A DNA stretch of 64,000 bases from Desulfobacteraceae bacterium (GTDB lineage: Bacteria; Desulfobacterota; Desulfobacteria; Desulfobacterales; Desulfosalsimonadaceae). The DNA lies in NCBI GenBank assembly GCA_003599885.1, contig QZKW01000066.1:124001-188000 (forward strand), read 5' to 3'. Of the stretch, positions 41,664 to 51,442 are shown one piece after another. A model generated the notes under the pieces. The model saw only the letters and a list, made by a program, of their open reading frames with translations. It made no database searches and was not told the DNA's origin. The position numbers and the translations under genes are program-made. Each line of letters begins with the position of its first letter. Within the stretch, counting starts at the first letter, position 1.

Positions 41664-43331
41664 ATGATCAGTGACAGGACGAAAAAAGGCATTGAAAGAG
41701 CACCTCACCGCTCACTGTTCAAGGCAATTGGCTACACGGATGAAGAAATCCGGCGGCCTATCATCGGGATCGCCAATTCAGTCAACACGGCCATTCCCGG
41801 TCATGCCGACCTGGACAAAATTGCTGAGGCGGTCAAGGTCGGAATTTACATGGCTGGCGGCACACCGGTGGAGTTCGGCACCATCGGCGTTTGCGATGGC
41901 ATTGCCATGAACCATGTGGGAATGAAATACTCGTTGGGAAGCCGCGAGCTTATTGCTGATTCCGTTGAAGTCATGGGAATCGCCCATGCGTTCGACGGCA
42001 TGGTCATGGTGCCCAATTGCGATAAAATTGTTCCGGGCATGCTGATGGCTGCGGCCCGACTGGACATCCCAACAATATTTATCAGCGGCGGACCAATGCT
42101 GGCCGGAAAACACCCGACTGATCCCAAAAAGAAAGTGGACCTGATCACGGTTTTCGAGGCTGTCGGCGCGGTTCGGGCGGGCCGCATGACCGAAGACCAG
42201 CTCACCTGCATCGAAGACGCCGCCTGCCCGACCTGCGGATCATGCTCCGGCATGTTTACAGCCAACTCCATGAATTGCCTGACCGAAGTCATTGGCATGG
42301 GCCTGCCCGGCAATGGAACCATCCCGGCGGTTATGTCGGCCCGTGTCCGTCTGGCAAAAATGGCGGGCATGAAAATACTGGAACTTATCGAACGGCAGTT
42401 AACCCCCAGTAAAATCATGACCCGCAAAGCGTTTGAAAATGCACTGACCGTAGATATGGCCCTCGGATGCTCCACGAACACCGTGCTTCATCTGACAGCG
42501 CTGGCCCATGAAATCGGCCTGCCCTTTGATCTTTCACTGATCAATGAGGTCAGCCGCCGGACACCTCACCTGTGTTCATTAAGCCCCGGCGGCCTGCACC
42601 ATATTGAAGATTTGAACTATGCGGGCGGCATCAGCGCCGTGATCAAAGTTTTGGCGGATGCAGGGCTGATGCATGGCGACTGTATCACCGTCACCGGTCG
42701 ATCAGTCTCTGAAAATATCGCTGATACAGTGGTACTTGATGATTCGGTCATCCGGCCCATGGGCAATCCCTACCACAAAGTCGGCGGTTTGGCGGTGCTG
42801 TTTGGCAATCTTGCCCCCAACGGCTGTGTGGTGAAACAATCGGCGGTGGTCGATCAGATGATGCGACATGAAGGCCCGGCCAGGGTGTTTGACTCAGAAG
42901 AAGACGCAACAGCTGCGATTCTCAGTGGTAAAATCGTTAAAGGCGACGTGGTGGTCATCCGTTATGAAGGTCCCATGGGCGGTCCCGGCATGCGGGAGAT
43001 GCTGACCCCGACATCGGCCATTGCGGGAATGGGGCTGGACGCCCACGTGGCCCTGATCACTGACGGCCGGTTCTCCGGCGGCACACGCGGTGCGGCCATC
43101 GGGCATATTTCGCCGGAAGCCATGCAAAAAGGCGTGATTGCGATTGTTCAGGAAGGAGACACCATCGCCATTGATATTCCCCAAAAATCGATTAATTTAA
43201 AGATCGACGAACAGGAAATTCAAGCCCGTCTGGACCAATGGACTCAACCGGCCCCGAAAATCACCAAAGGATATATGGCAAGGTATGCCCGCATGGTGTC
43301 TTCGGCTGACAAAGGCGCGGTAATGGAATAA
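41664..43331 (+). CDS. ilvD: Dihydroxy-acid dehydratase
   Basis: A 555-residue IlvD that dehydrates 2,3-dihydroxy-3-methyl acids to 2-oxo acids in valine and isoleucine synthesis. Fe-S ligands are in [10 protein letters not shown] and [20 protein letters not shown]; other conserved parts are [27 protein letters not shown] and [19 protein letters not shown] at 41652-41657 with a 6-base gap sets ATG 41664 as the start; ATG 41649 overlaps the ribosome site. First structural gene after the attenuator; ilvB follows 17 bases downstream. Confidence 0.97.
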   Translation: MISDRTKKGIERAPHRSLFKAIGYTDEEIRRPIIGIANSVNTAIPGHADLDKIAEAVKVGIYMAGGTPVEFGTIGVCDGIAMNHVGMKYSLGSRELIADSVEVMGIAHAFDGMVMVPNCDKIVPGMLMAAARLDIPTIFISGGPMLAGKHPTDPKKKVDLITVFEAVGAVRAGRMTEDQLTCIEDAACPTCGSCSGMFTANSMNCLTEVIGMGLPGNGTIPAVMSARVRLAKMAGMKILELIERQLTPSKIMTRKAFENALTVDMALGCSTNTVLHLTALAHEIGLPFDLSLINEVSRRTPHLCSLSPGGLHHIEDLNYAGGISAVIKVLADAGLMHGDCITVTGRSVSENIADTVVLDDSVIRPMGNPYHKVGGLAVLFGNLAPNGCVVKQSAVVDQMMRHEGPARVFDSEEDATAAILSGKIVKGDVVVIRYEGPMGGPGMREMLTPTSAIAGMGLDAHVALITDGRFSGGTRGAAIGHISPEAMQKGVIAIVQEGDTIAIDIPQKSINLKIDEQEIQARLDQWTQPAPKITKGYMARYARMVSSADKGAVME

Positions 43332-43348
43332 AAAAAAGGATCATGATT

Positions 43349-45040
43349 ATGAGCAAACTCACTGGCGCACAAATTCTGCTGACCATGTTAAAGGAAGAAG
43401 GCGTGGACACCATCTTTGGATATCCCGGCGGTGTTGTCCTTGATATTTATGATGAACTGTCGAGGAGCGACCTGCGGCATATTCTTGTCCGGCATGAGCA
43501 AGGCGCGGTCCATGCGGCGGACGGCTATGCCCGGGCCACCGGCAAAGTCGGTGTCTGCCTTGTGACATCCGGCCCGGGAGCGACCAACACCGTGACAGGC
43601 ATCGCCACCGCCTATATGGATTCCATCCCCATTGTCATTATTACCGGCCAGGTTCCGACGCGGCTCATTGGCAATGACGCGTTTCAGGAAGTGGATATCG
43701 TCGGGATCACCCGGCCCTGCACCAAGCATAATTATCTGGTGAAAGACGTCAAGGATCTGGCAAAAACCATTAAGGAAGCGTTTCATATCGCGAGATCCGG
43801 ACGTCCCGGACCGGTGCTGATCGATCTGCCCAAGGATGTGTCAATTGGCAAAACCATTTTCAAAGTGCCGGATGATGTACAACTGCGGTCATACAACCCC
43901 ACGTATGTGCCCAATCGCAAGCAGCTTCAAAAAGTGGTGGAATTGATAAAAAAAGCCAAAAAACCGCTGATTTTCAGCGGGGGCGGCGTCATCCTGTCCA
44001 GAGCCCACAAAGAGCTTACGGAGCTCTCACGGAAAATCGGAACGCCGGTGACCAGCACCCTGATGGGACTCGGCGGCTGTCCTGCTCCGGACCCTTTGTG
44101 GCTGGGAATGCTGGGTATGCACGGAACCTACCGGGCAAACATGTCGGTTTCCGAATGTGATCTGATGATCGCCGTGGGCGTCCGGTTTGATGACCGGGTG
44201 ACCGGCAAAACCGATGAATTCGCCACCCATGCGAAAATCATCCAGATTGATATTGATCCCACTTCCATTCAAAAAAATATCCAGGTTGACTTGCCGGTTG
44301 TCGGTGACTGCAAAATCACTCTGGAGCTACTGAACCAGATGATCGATCAGGACGAAGACATGGACGGTTTTGTATTGGGACATCAGGAATGGCTGGACCA
44401 GATCGACGACTGGAAAAAGACAACGCCTTTGGCCTACGATCAAAAGGAAATCATCAAACCCCAGTATGTAATTGAGAAGCTCTATGAACTCACCAAAGGC
44501 GAGGCCATCATTACAACCGAGGTCGGCCAGAACCAGATGTGGGCGGCCCAGTACTATCATTTTTCCCAGCCCGGACGGTTTATCAGTTCCGGCGGACTCG
44601 GCACCATGGGGTTTGGCCTGCCGGCAGCGGTCGGCGCTCAGGCGGGGGCTCCGGATAAGGTCGTTGTCGATATCGCCGGCGACGGCAGCATCCAGATGAA
44701 TATCCAGGAAATGGCCACCGCCGTCCAATACAATCTCCCGGTGAAAATCGTTATTTTAAACAACGGATTTCTGGGCATGGTCCGGCAGTGGCAGCAGCTT
44801 TTTTACGATAAATGTTACTCTTCCACCAAATTCCAGCACACGCCGGATTTTGTGAAACTGGCTGAAGCTTACGGGGCTGTTGGCCTGAGGGCCACCAAAC
44901 CCGAAGAAGTGGAACAAGTCCTGAAAGAAGGTCTGGCCTGCAACTGCCCGGTAATCATGGATTTCAGGGTAGAGCCGGAAGAATGCGTTTATCCCATGGT
45001 CCCGGCCGGCGCGCCGATTTCTAAAATGCTGCTGGTTTAA
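43349..45040 (+). CDS. ilvB: Acetolactate synthase, large (catalytic) subunit
   Basis: A 563-residue ThDP/FAD enzyme joining two pyruvates, or pyruvate plus 2-oxobutyrate. N-terminal FGYPGGVVLDIYDEL, catalytic Glu in RHEQGAVHAADGYARATGK, TSGPGATNTVTGIATAYMDS; the ThDP/Mg motif GDGSIQMNIQEMATAVQYNL ends in ILNNGFLG and is followed by MVRQWQQLFY. Two ATGs six bases apart are possible (43343 and 43349); the second has the better distance from AAGG. Its regulatory subunit gene follows. Confidence 0.97.
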   Translation: MSKLTGAQILLTMLKEEGVDTIFGYPGGVVLDIYDELSRSDLRHILVRHEQGAVHAADGYARATGKVGVCLVTSGPGATNTVTGIATAYMDSIPIVIITGQVPTRLIGNDAFQEVDIVGITRPCTKHNYLVKDVKDLAKTIKEAFHIARSGRPGPVLIDLPKDVSIGKTIFKVPDDVQLRSYNPTYVPNRKQLQKVVELIKKAKKPLIFSGGGVILSRAHKELTELSRKIGTPVTSTLMGLGGCPAPDPLWLGMLGMHGTYRANMSVSECDLMIAVGVRFDDRVTGKTDEFATHAKIIQIDIDPTSIQKNIQVDLPVVGDCKITLELLNQMIDQDEDMDGFVLGHQEWLDQIDDWKKTTPLAYDQKEIIKPQYVIEKLYELTKGEAIITTEVGQNQMWAAQYYHFSQPGRFISSGGLGTMGFGLPAAVGAQAGAPDKVVVDIAGDGSIQMNIQEMATAVQYNLPVKIVILNNGFLGMVRQWQQLFYDKCYSSTKFQHTPDFVKLAEAYGAVGLRATKPEEVEQVLKEGLACNCPVIMDFRVEPEECVYPMVPAGAPISKMLLV

Positions 45041-45057
45041 AAAATAAGGATTAAACG

Positions 45058-45546
45058 ATGACAAAAAAACATATACTTTCCATACTCGTAGACAATGAAC
45101 CGGGTGTTCTGTCCCGGATTTCCGGATTGTTTTCCGGCCGGGGATATAATATTGAAAGCCTGTGCGTGGCCGAAACAGCAGAACCGAATGAATCCCGGAT
45201 CACCATGGTCACCAAGGGCGACACCCTGATTCTGGAACAAATCAAAAAACAATTGAATAAACTGATCAATGTGATCAAAGTAGCGGACATGACGGACCAG
45301 GATTTTGTTGAAAGGGAGTTGGTGCTGATCAAGATCACCGCCAAACCCGAACACCGGGCCGAGATTTTAAGGATCGTTGATATATTCAGGGCTCAGGTGG
45401 TGGACGTGGGCCAGGAACATTACACCATCAGCATCACGGGGGATGCTGACAAAATTTCCGCCATTTTCAGCCTGCTCAAACCGTTCGGAATTCGTGAAAT
45501 CACCCGGACAGGCAGTATCGCAATGTTCAGAGAAATGAAAAGATAA
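45058..45546 (+). CDS. ilvN: Acetolactate synthase, regulatory subunit
   Basis: A 162-residue small subunit of the long IlvH/IlvN form. The N-terminal ACT domain (4-80) begins HILSILVDNEPGVLSRISGL, FSGRGYNIESLCVAETAEP, and binds valine for feedback inhibition. The C-terminal domain includes RAEILRIVDIFRAQVVDVG and FGIREITRTGSIAM. It starts 17 bases after ilvB in the same operon. Confidence 0.96.
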   Translation: MTKKHILSILVDNEPGVLSRISGLFSGRGYNIESLCVAETAEPNESRITMVTKGDTLILEQIKKQLNKLINVIKVADMTDQDFVERELVLIKITAKPEHRAEILRIVDIFRAQVVDVGQEHYTISITGDADKISAIFSLLKPFGIREITRTGSIAMFREMKR

Positions 45547-45585
45547 ATCTTAACAATAAAATGCTAATACAAAAAGGAGACAATC

Positions 45586-46638
45586 ATGGCTAAAATTGAT
45601 TTTGGCGGCACGGTGGAAGATGTCATCACATCCGACGAGTTTTCCATCGAAAAAGCCAGGGAAATTCTTAAAAATGAAGTGATCGCAATTCTTGGATACG
45701 GCGTCCAGGGTCCGGCCCAGGCGCTGAACATGCGGGATAATGGGGTAAACGTCATTATCGGACAGATGGAAGGTGACGAATACTGGCAAAAAGCCATTAA
45801 AGACGGTTTCGTGCCGGGCAAAACATTATTTCCCTTGAAGGAAGCCGCTCAGAAAGGCACCATCATCATGGAGCTTCTGTCCGACGCAGGTCAGACAGCC
45901 ACATGGCCGTTGGTCAAAGAATGCTTAAACGAAGGGGATGCGCTGTATTTTTCACACGGTTTTTCCGTTGTTTACAAAGAACAGACCAAAGTCATTCCGC
46001 CGAAAAATGTGGACGTGATTCTTGTCGCGCCCAAAGGGTCGGGCACCAGCGTTCGTGCAAATTTCCTGGCAGGCGACGGTATTAATTCCAGTTACGCCAT
46101 TGAACAGGATTTTACGGGACGGGCTAAAGAACGAACCCTTGCCATCGGTATCGCTGTTGGTTCCGGCTATCTTTTCCCCACTACTTTTCAGAAAGAAGTG
46201 TTCAGTGATCTCACCGGCGAACGCGGTGTGTTGATGGGCTGTCTGTCAGGCGTCATGGAAGCCCAGTACAGCGTGCTGCGCAAAAACGGCCATTCACCCA
46301 GCGAAGCCTTCAATGAAACCGTCGAAGAGCTGACCCAGAGCCTGATCCGTCTAGTGGATCAGAACGGTATGGACTGGATGTTCTCCAACTGCAGCGCCAC
46401 GGCCCAGCGTGGGGCTTTGGACTGGTCACCGAAATTCCGGGACGCGGTCATGCCGGTATTTGAAGACCTTTACAGCAAAGTCGCCGACGGCAGCGAAACC
46501 AAACGGGTGCTGGAAGTCAACGGCGCGCCCGATTACAAGGTCAAACTCCAGGCTGAACTGGACCTGATTAAAAATTCCGAAATGTGGAAAGCCGGAGCCG
46601 CGGTGCGCTCACTGCGCCCCACCCAGCGAAAAAAATAG
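45586..46638 (+). CDS. ilvC: Ketol-acid reductoisomerase, Bacteroidetes/plant-like short form
   Basis: A 350-residue KARI that isomerises and reduces acetolactate. Rossmann motif AILGYGVQGPAQALNMRDNG; metal and catalytic region SHGFSVVYKEQTKVIPPKNV, GINSSYAIEQDFTGRA, DLTGERGVLMG. Sequence and length resemble the Bacteroides form more than the usual 330-residue class I enzyme. The cofactor loop after beta-2 reads GQMEGDEYW (residues 59-67) and lacks the Arg/Lys/Ser that bind the NADPH 2'-phosphate in relatives, so NADH use is predicted. AAGGAG precedes the ATG. Confidence 0.95.
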   Translation: MAKIDFGGTVEDVITSDEFSIEKAREILKNEVIAILGYGVQGPAQALNMRDNGVNVIIGQMEGDEYWQKAIKDGFVPGKTLFPLKEAAQKGTIIMELLSDAGQTATWPLVKECLNEGDALYFSHGFSVVYKEQTKVIPPKNVDVILVAPKGSGTSVRANFLAGDGINSSYAIEQDFTGRAKERTLAIGIAVGSGYLFPTTFQKEVFSDLTGERGVLMGCLSGVMEAQYSVLRKNGHSPSEAFNETVEELTQSLIRLVDQNGMDWMFSNCSATAQRGALDWSPKFRDAVMPVFEDLYSKVADGSETKRVLEVNGAPDYKVKLQAELDLIKNSEMWKAGAAVRSLRPTQRKK

Positions 46639-46677
46639 ACTAGGCATCTATATTGTAAGCGGTCAGATAGAAAAAAC

Positions 46678-46698
46678 GGGAGGGCATATTGCCCTCCC
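46678..46698 (+). terminator. Hairpin between ilvC and cimA, possible partial terminator
   Basis: A perfect 9-bp G/C stem (46678-46686 with 46690-46698) and a 3-base loop, followed by ctattttaaa rather than a T run. It could lower readthrough into cimA-leuA or protect the upstream mRNA from exonucleases. Confidence 0.5.
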
Positions 46699-46756
46699 CT
46701 ATTTTAAACTTCTAAATTTTCAAAATTATTTCCACTGACTGGTTTGGCGGGATATA

Positions 46757-48379
46757 ATGAAATCCATTTTGTTATACGACACGACATTAAGGGACGGCAC
46801 CCAGGGTGAACAAATCGCCTTTACGGCGGCGGACAAACTCAAAATCGCCCAGAACCTGGATGATCTTGGTATTCATTACATTGAAGGCGGGTGGCCGGGT
46901 TCCAATGTCAAAGACAGGGAATTTTTTGAAGCTGCAAAAAATGTGCATTTTAAAAATTCCAAAATGGCAGCTTTCGGCGCAACCCACAAACACGGTATTA
47001 AAGCTGAAGATGATCCGAATCTGAAGGCTATTGTTGTGTGCGGCGCACCGGTGGGCACGATTTTTGGCAAAACCTGGGATCTGCATGTAGAAAAAATCCT
47101 GCGGATCCGGCTTGAAGACAATCTGGCCATGATCCGGGAATCCGTGGAATACCTGAAAAAAAACGGCCTTGAAGTGCATTACGACGCGGAACATTTTTTT
47201 GACGGGTATAAAGAAAACCGGAGCTACGCTCTTCAGACCCTGGCTGCAGCCATCGACGGCGGCGCCGATTTCATCGGACTCTGTGATACCAACGGCGGTT
47301 CCCTGCCCCATGATGTTTCGGCAGCGGTACAAGAGGTCATCGCCCATTTTTCGCATGCTGAAAATACGAACACGGATAGTCCGCCCGTGCGTTTCGGCAT
47401 CCACACTCACAACGATTGCGGTCTTGCAGTGGCCAACACCATCGCCGCAGTTCAGGCTGGCGCGGCGTTGGTCCAGGGTACCATCAACGGGTATGGTGAA
47501 CGGTGCGGGAATGCGGACCTCACGTCGATTATTCCGATTTTAAAAATTAAAATGGGCTATCCGTGCATTTCCGATGAAAATCTGACCAAACTGCGCAAAG
47601 TCTCTTTGTTTGTCAGCGAAACCGCCAATATGACGCCGCTCCATGCACGCCCCTTTGTGGGTAAAAGCGCGTTTGCTCACAAAGGCGGCATCCATGTTCA
47701 TGCCATCACCAGAGTTTCAAGATCCTATGAACACATGGATCCTCTGCTTGTCGGCAACCGCCAGCGGGTTTTGGTTTCCGATATGTCCGGCAAAAGCAAT
47801 ATTGATTATAAAATCAAGGAACTTGGACTTTCCCTGGAAACAGACGGCGTTGACGCCACGGAAATCGTGTCACAAATCAAGCAGCTGGAAAAAGAAGGCT
47901 ACCAGTTTGATGATGCAGACGGCACCTTCCAGATCATGGTTGAAAAACTGACGAACCAGTTCCAACCATTGTTTGAATTGGATTCATTCCGGGTAATCAT
48001 CGAAAAGAACAAAGACCAGGCCTGCCATTCCCACGCCATCATTAAAATTTCCGTGAATGGTGAAGTTCAGGACATCACTGTTGCTGAAGGCCATGGGCCG
48101 GTCAGCGCGCTTGACAACGCATTGCGCAAGGCGTTAAACAAAGTCTATCCCAAAGCACTTGATCCGGTCCATCTTGTGGATTTCAAAGTGCGGGTTTTAG
48201 ACGGCAGGGACGGGACAGGCGCCAAAGTGCGCGTATTGCTTGAATCCAGGGACACCAGCAGCATCTGGAGCACCATCGGCGTTTCGGAAGATATCATCGA
48301 AGCAAGCTGGCAGGCGCTGGCCGACAGTTTCCAGCATAAATTGTCCCGGCTGGAAAAAGAACAACCGTTTAAAAAATAA
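46757..48379 (+). CDS. cimA: (R)-citramalate synthase
   Basis: A 540-residue enzyme of the isopropylmalate/homocitrate synthase family, condensing acetyl-CoA with pyruvate for the threonine-independent isoleucine route. The start YDTTLRDGTQGEQIAFTAAD and IHYIEGGWPGSNVKD distinguish CimA-type proteins from LeuA (which has [10 protein letters not shown]). HTHNDCGLAVANTIAAVQAG supplies metal-binding His. A C-terminal allosteric domain (about 390-530) is present. leuA follows after 12 bases, consistent with one transcript. Confidence 0.93.
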   Translation: MKSILLYDTTLRDGTQGEQIAFTAADKLKIAQNLDDLGIHYIEGGWPGSNVKDREFFEAAKNVHFKNSKMAAFGATHKHGIKAEDDPNLKAIVVCGAPVGTIFGKTWDLHVEKILRIRLEDNLAMIRESVEYLKKNGLEVHYDAEHFFDGYKENRSYALQTLAAAIDGGADFIGLCDTNGGSLPHDVSAAVQEVIAHFSHAENTNTDSPPVRFGIHTHNDCGLAVANTIAAVQAGAALVQGTINGYGERCGNADLTSIIPILKIKMGYPCISDENLTKLRKVSLFVSETANMTPLHARPFVGKSAFAHKGGIHVHAITRVSRSYEHMDPLLVGNRQRVLVSDMSGKSNIDYKIKELGLSLETDGVDATEIVSQIKQLEKEGYQFDDADGTFQIMVEKLTNQFQPLFELDSFRVIIEKNKDQACHSHAIIKISVNGEVQDITVAEGHGPVSALDNALRKALNKVYPKALDPVHLVDFKVRVLDGRDGTGAKVRVLLESRDTSSIWSTIGVSEDIIEASWQALADSFQHKLSRLEKEQPFKK

Positions 48380-48391
48380 CCAGGATATCCC

Positions 48392-49927
48392 ATGATCGAA
48401 AAAGTATTTATTTTTGACACGACACTGAGGGATGGCGAACAATCCCCGGGCGCCAGCATGAACACGGCTGAAAAAGTGCGTCTTGCCACCCAGCTGGAAA
48501 AACTCGGTGTGGACGTTATTGAAGCCGGTTTCCCGGCCGCTTCCGAAGGCGATTTTGAGGCGGTTTCGGAGGTCGCCAAAAAAATCAGCAATTCCGAAAT
48601 CGCGGCCCTTTGCCGGGCTACGGTCAGCGATATTGACCGGGCATGGAAGGCGGTGCGCCATGCCGCGCATCCCCGAATTCATACCTTTCTGGCCACATCC
48701 GATATTCACATCAAATACAAACTCAACATGAGCCGGGATGAAGTGGTGGAGGCAGCTGTGGCGGCCGTGAAATTCGCCCGTACATTCACCGACAACATTG
48801 AATTTTCCGCTGAAGACGGCTCCCGAACAGACCGGGATTTTCTTTGCCGGGTGTTTGAAGCCGTGATTGACGCCGGCGCGAAAACCGTTAACCTTCCGGA
48901 CACCGTGGGGTATGCCATTCCCGAAGAATTCGGCGATCTGGTAAAATATGTCATCAAAAACACCCCCAACATGAAAAAGGCTATTTTGAGCGTTCACTGC
49001 CACAATGATCTGGGGCTGGCGACCGCCAACACCCTCGCCGCCATCAAAGCCGGGGCCAGACAGGCGGAAGTCACCATCAACGGCATCGGCGAAAGGGCCG
49101 GCAACACGTCCCTTGAAGAAGTGGTGATGGCGCTCCATACCCGCCCCACTTTTGCGCCCGTCACAACCGGCATCCAGACCACACGCATCTATCAGATCAG
49201 CCGGATGGTCAGCATGATCACCGGCATGATGGTGCAGCCCAACAAGGCGATTGTGGGCGCCAATGCTTTTGCCCACGAAGCGGGCATTCATCAGGACGGG
49301 GTTCTCAAAAACCCCATGACCTATGAAATTATGAAACCCGAAACCATTGGTCTGAATGCCAACAAAATGGTTATGGGGAAACACTCCGGAAAACATGCCC
49401 TGCTCAGTCATATCAAAAGCATGGGGTATGATTTATCCGACGAAGAGCTGAAAATCGTCTTCAAAAAATTCAAAGATCTGGCAGACAAGAAAAAAACAAT
49501 TATGGACGAGGATCTTGAAGCTCTGGTTAATCAGGAAGTTCTTCGCACGTCCGACATTTACGCCATTACCTACCTTCAGGTCACCAGCGGCACCACCGTT
49601 CTGCCCATGGCCACCGTTAAAATGATGATCAACGGGCAGGAAGTGGTGGGCACCGGCAGCGGGAACGGCCCCATTGATGCGGCCTTTAATGCAGTCGCCA
49701 AACTGACGGGCACCAAATCCAAACTGCTCAGGTTCACCATCAGCGCATTGACCGGCGGCACCGATGCCCAGGGGGAAGTGACCGTCCGCCTCAAAGAAGA
49801 CGAGCGCATTGCGCTGGGACGGGGCTCTGATCCGGACATTATCACGGCCAGCGCCTATTCTTATGTCAATGGTCTCAATAGGCTGGAGTATCTCAAAATG
49901 AACCCCTCTTCCGCTGACACTTTGTAA
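48392..49927 (+). CDS. leuA: 2-Isopropylmalate synthase
   Basis: A 511-residue LeuA that condenses 2-oxoisovalerate with acetyl-CoA, the first step of leucine synthesis. N-terminal [20 protein letters not shown], metal site [39 protein letters not shown], and GKHSGKHAL, with a C-terminal leucine-binding regulatory domain from about 385. Last gene of the ilv-leu operon; a strong terminator follows. The leuB and leuCD genes are not in the window. Confidence 0.96.
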   Translation: MIEKVFIFDTTLRDGEQSPGASMNTAEKVRLATQLEKLGVDVIEAGFPAASEGDFEAVSEVAKKISNSEIAALCRATVSDIDRAWKAVRHAAHPRIHTFLATSDIHIKYKLNMSRDEVVEAAVAAVKFARTFTDNIEFSAEDGSRTDRDFLCRVFEAVIDAGAKTVNLPDTVGYAIPEEFGDLVKYVIKNTPNMKKAILSVHCHNDLGLATANTLAAIKAGARQAEVTINGIGERAGNTSLEEVVMALHTRPTFAPVTTGIQTTRIYQISRMVSMITGMMVQPNKAIVGANAFAHEAGIHQDGVLKNPMTYEIMKPETIGLNANKMVMGKHSGKHALLSHIKSMGYDLSDEELKIVFKKFKDLADKKKTIMDEDLEALVNQEVLRTSDIYAITYLQVTSGTTVLPMATVKMMINGQEVVGTGSGNGPIDAAFNAVAKLTGTKSKLLRFTISALTGGTDAQGEVTVRLKEDERIALGRGSDPDIITASAYSYVNGLNRLEYLKMNPSSADTL

Positions 49928-49968
49928 GGAATCAATCAGAAAACGTAACGCTTCCCAAAAAAATCCAT

Positions 49969-50000
49969 AAAAAAAGAGGGCCGAATGGCCCTCTTTTTTT
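49969..50000. terminator. Bidirectional terminator between leuA and the CHI-OmpA gene
   Basis: An 8-bp G/C-rich core (49975-49982 with 49987-49994) extended by A/T pairs and a GAAT loop, with seven A on one side and seven T on the other. It serves the convergent leuA and minus-strand fusion gene equally. Confidence 0.9.
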
Positions 50001-50026
50001 ATGCGCTACCGATGACATAAAACTGA

Positions 50027-51325
50027 CTATTTGATACTCAAATGCACCCGCCGGTTGTTGACATATGGGCCAGCGGCATCCACCTGACGAACATCCACGA
50101 TTTCAATCCGGGAAGCGTCAATGCCGGCAGCAGTAATGGCATTACGGACACTGTCGCCACGCTTGTTTGCCAGTTTAATATTAATCTCTTTGGATCCTAT
50201 CGTATCGCAAACCGGTTCAAGCACAACAATCGCTGCGGGATTGGATTTCAAAAATTTGATCTTTTTGGCAAGATTAATTTTTGCTGCTGAATTCAAAGTA
50301 GTGGAATTGACATTAAAATAGACGTCGTCAGCGGCGAATTGTTCGGCTGAGGCATAGGCTTCCACATTTTCCAGATCAGCCATCTCTTTGGCCTCGGCCT
50401 CTGCCTTGGCTTTGGCGGCGGCAGCGGCTTGTTCAGCGGCTTTTGCCTGGGCTGCCATTTTTGCAGCTTCGGCTGCTGCTGCATCCTCAGCAGTTGCGGC
50501 TGCAGCGACAACCGGCGCTGCGGCTGTTTTCTCGGCAGCGGCGACCATCTTGGCTTTTTCAGCCGAGGCGGCAGCCATCTTGGCATCTTCGGCAGTTTTT
50601 GCTGCGGCGGCTGCCATCTTGGCCTCTTCAGCGGCTTTTGCTTCAGCCACTTTTGCAGCCGCAGCTGCTTCAGCGTCAGCTTTGGCCTGTGCTTCAGCCG
50701 CCATCTTCGCTGCACTTTCCTGTTTCTGTTTTTCCACAATGGCAGCCAGTTCCGTGGTGAATTCGCCGGAAATCAACCCTTCTTTCAGGCCTTCGTCCGC
50801 CGGTTTGGAATCATTCAACCAGATGCCGAAAAAAGCTTTTTTGAAATCAAGACCGGGAACAACTCCCCGGAAGTCAGCCCCTTTGTAAACTTCAAGCCCT
50901 TTGCCAGGCTTATAGATAAAATTAAATACATTCCCTTCTTCCAGTGGATCATGAATCATGGTTTGAAAGGTTTCCGTCCGATCGGCGATCTGGCTGAAAC
51001 CGGCGCCCACGGAATTTCTCATGCCATTTAACAGCGCCTGATTCATTGTTTTGGGTTTCATATCCCTGAGCATCTGCAAACGTATAACCATTGGCTCATC
51101 GGCATTGATGATTTGCGCCGGATCGGTGGAAGCGCTTTTCAGGTAAAGACCGGCGACATAGACTTTGATCACCATGAGATTACGTAGTCCGATACCATTT
51201 AAACCCAGCATGTCACTTCCAACCGGAAGCGTCTCCGGCATGGTGACCCCTTCCAACTCTCTTGCAGTTGAGACGGATACTGCCATTAAAACGATCATCA
51301 AAGTTATCAAAACTTTCTTAAACAT
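50027..51325 (-). CDS. Chalcone isomerase-like domain fused to OmpA domain through an Ala-rich helix
   Basis: A 432-residue exported protein. Signal peptide 1-21 (MFKKVLITLMIVLMAVSVST). Residues 24-185 match the bacterial chalcone isomerase-like/CHI fold (LNGIGLRNLMVIKVYVAGLY, GEFTTELAAI near its end). Residues about 186-310 are an Ala/Lys/Glu low-complexity helix built from AAEAKAAEEAKMAAAAAK-like units. Residues 320-432 are an OmpA-type peptidoglycan-binding domain (DVYFNVNSTTLNSAAKINLA, LANKRGDSVRNAI, NNRRVHLSIK). It would span the periplasm, anchored to the wall. Monocistronic. The CHI-like domain's ligand is unknown. Confidence 0.87.
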   Translation of the reverse strand: MFKKVLITLMIVLMAVSVSTARELEGVTMPETLPVGSDMLGLNGIGLRNLMVIKVYVAGLYLKSASTDPAQIINADEPMVIRLQMLRDMKPKTMNQALLNGMRNSVGAGFSQIADRTETFQTMIHDPLEEGNVFNFIYKPGKGLEVYKGADFRGVVPGLDFKKAFFGIWLNDSKPADEGLKEGLISGEFTTELAAIVEKQKQESAAKMAAEAQAKADAEAAAAAKVAEAKAAEEAKMAAAAAKTAEDAKMAAASAEKAKMVAAAEKTAAAPVVAAAATAEDAAAAEAAKMAAQAKAAEQAAAAAKAKAEAEAKEMADLENVEAYASAEQFAADDVYFNVNSTTLNSAAKINLAKKIKFLKSNPAAIVVLEPVCDTIGSKEINIKLANKRGDSVRNAITAAGIDASRIEIVDVRQVDAAGPYVNNRRVHLSIK

Positions 51326-51442
51326 ACGCCGCTCCTTTACTTTTCTAGGTTAATAATGCCGGTTAACAGAAAGAATCATTGTTTATGATCGAAATACCGA
51401 TATCATGTTTCTGCAAATTTGAACAGTCTTTTATCTAAGGCC

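Noticed and set aside
48197-49411. 404-residue ORF antisense to leuA
   Set aside because: It is a mirror of a highly conserved gene in a GC-rich frame; no recognisable motifs.
50388-50888. Ala-rich ORFs on the plus strand opposite the Ala/Lys/Glu repeat of the CHI-OmpA fusion
   Set aside because: They are the expected by-product of the repetitive codons on the minus strand.
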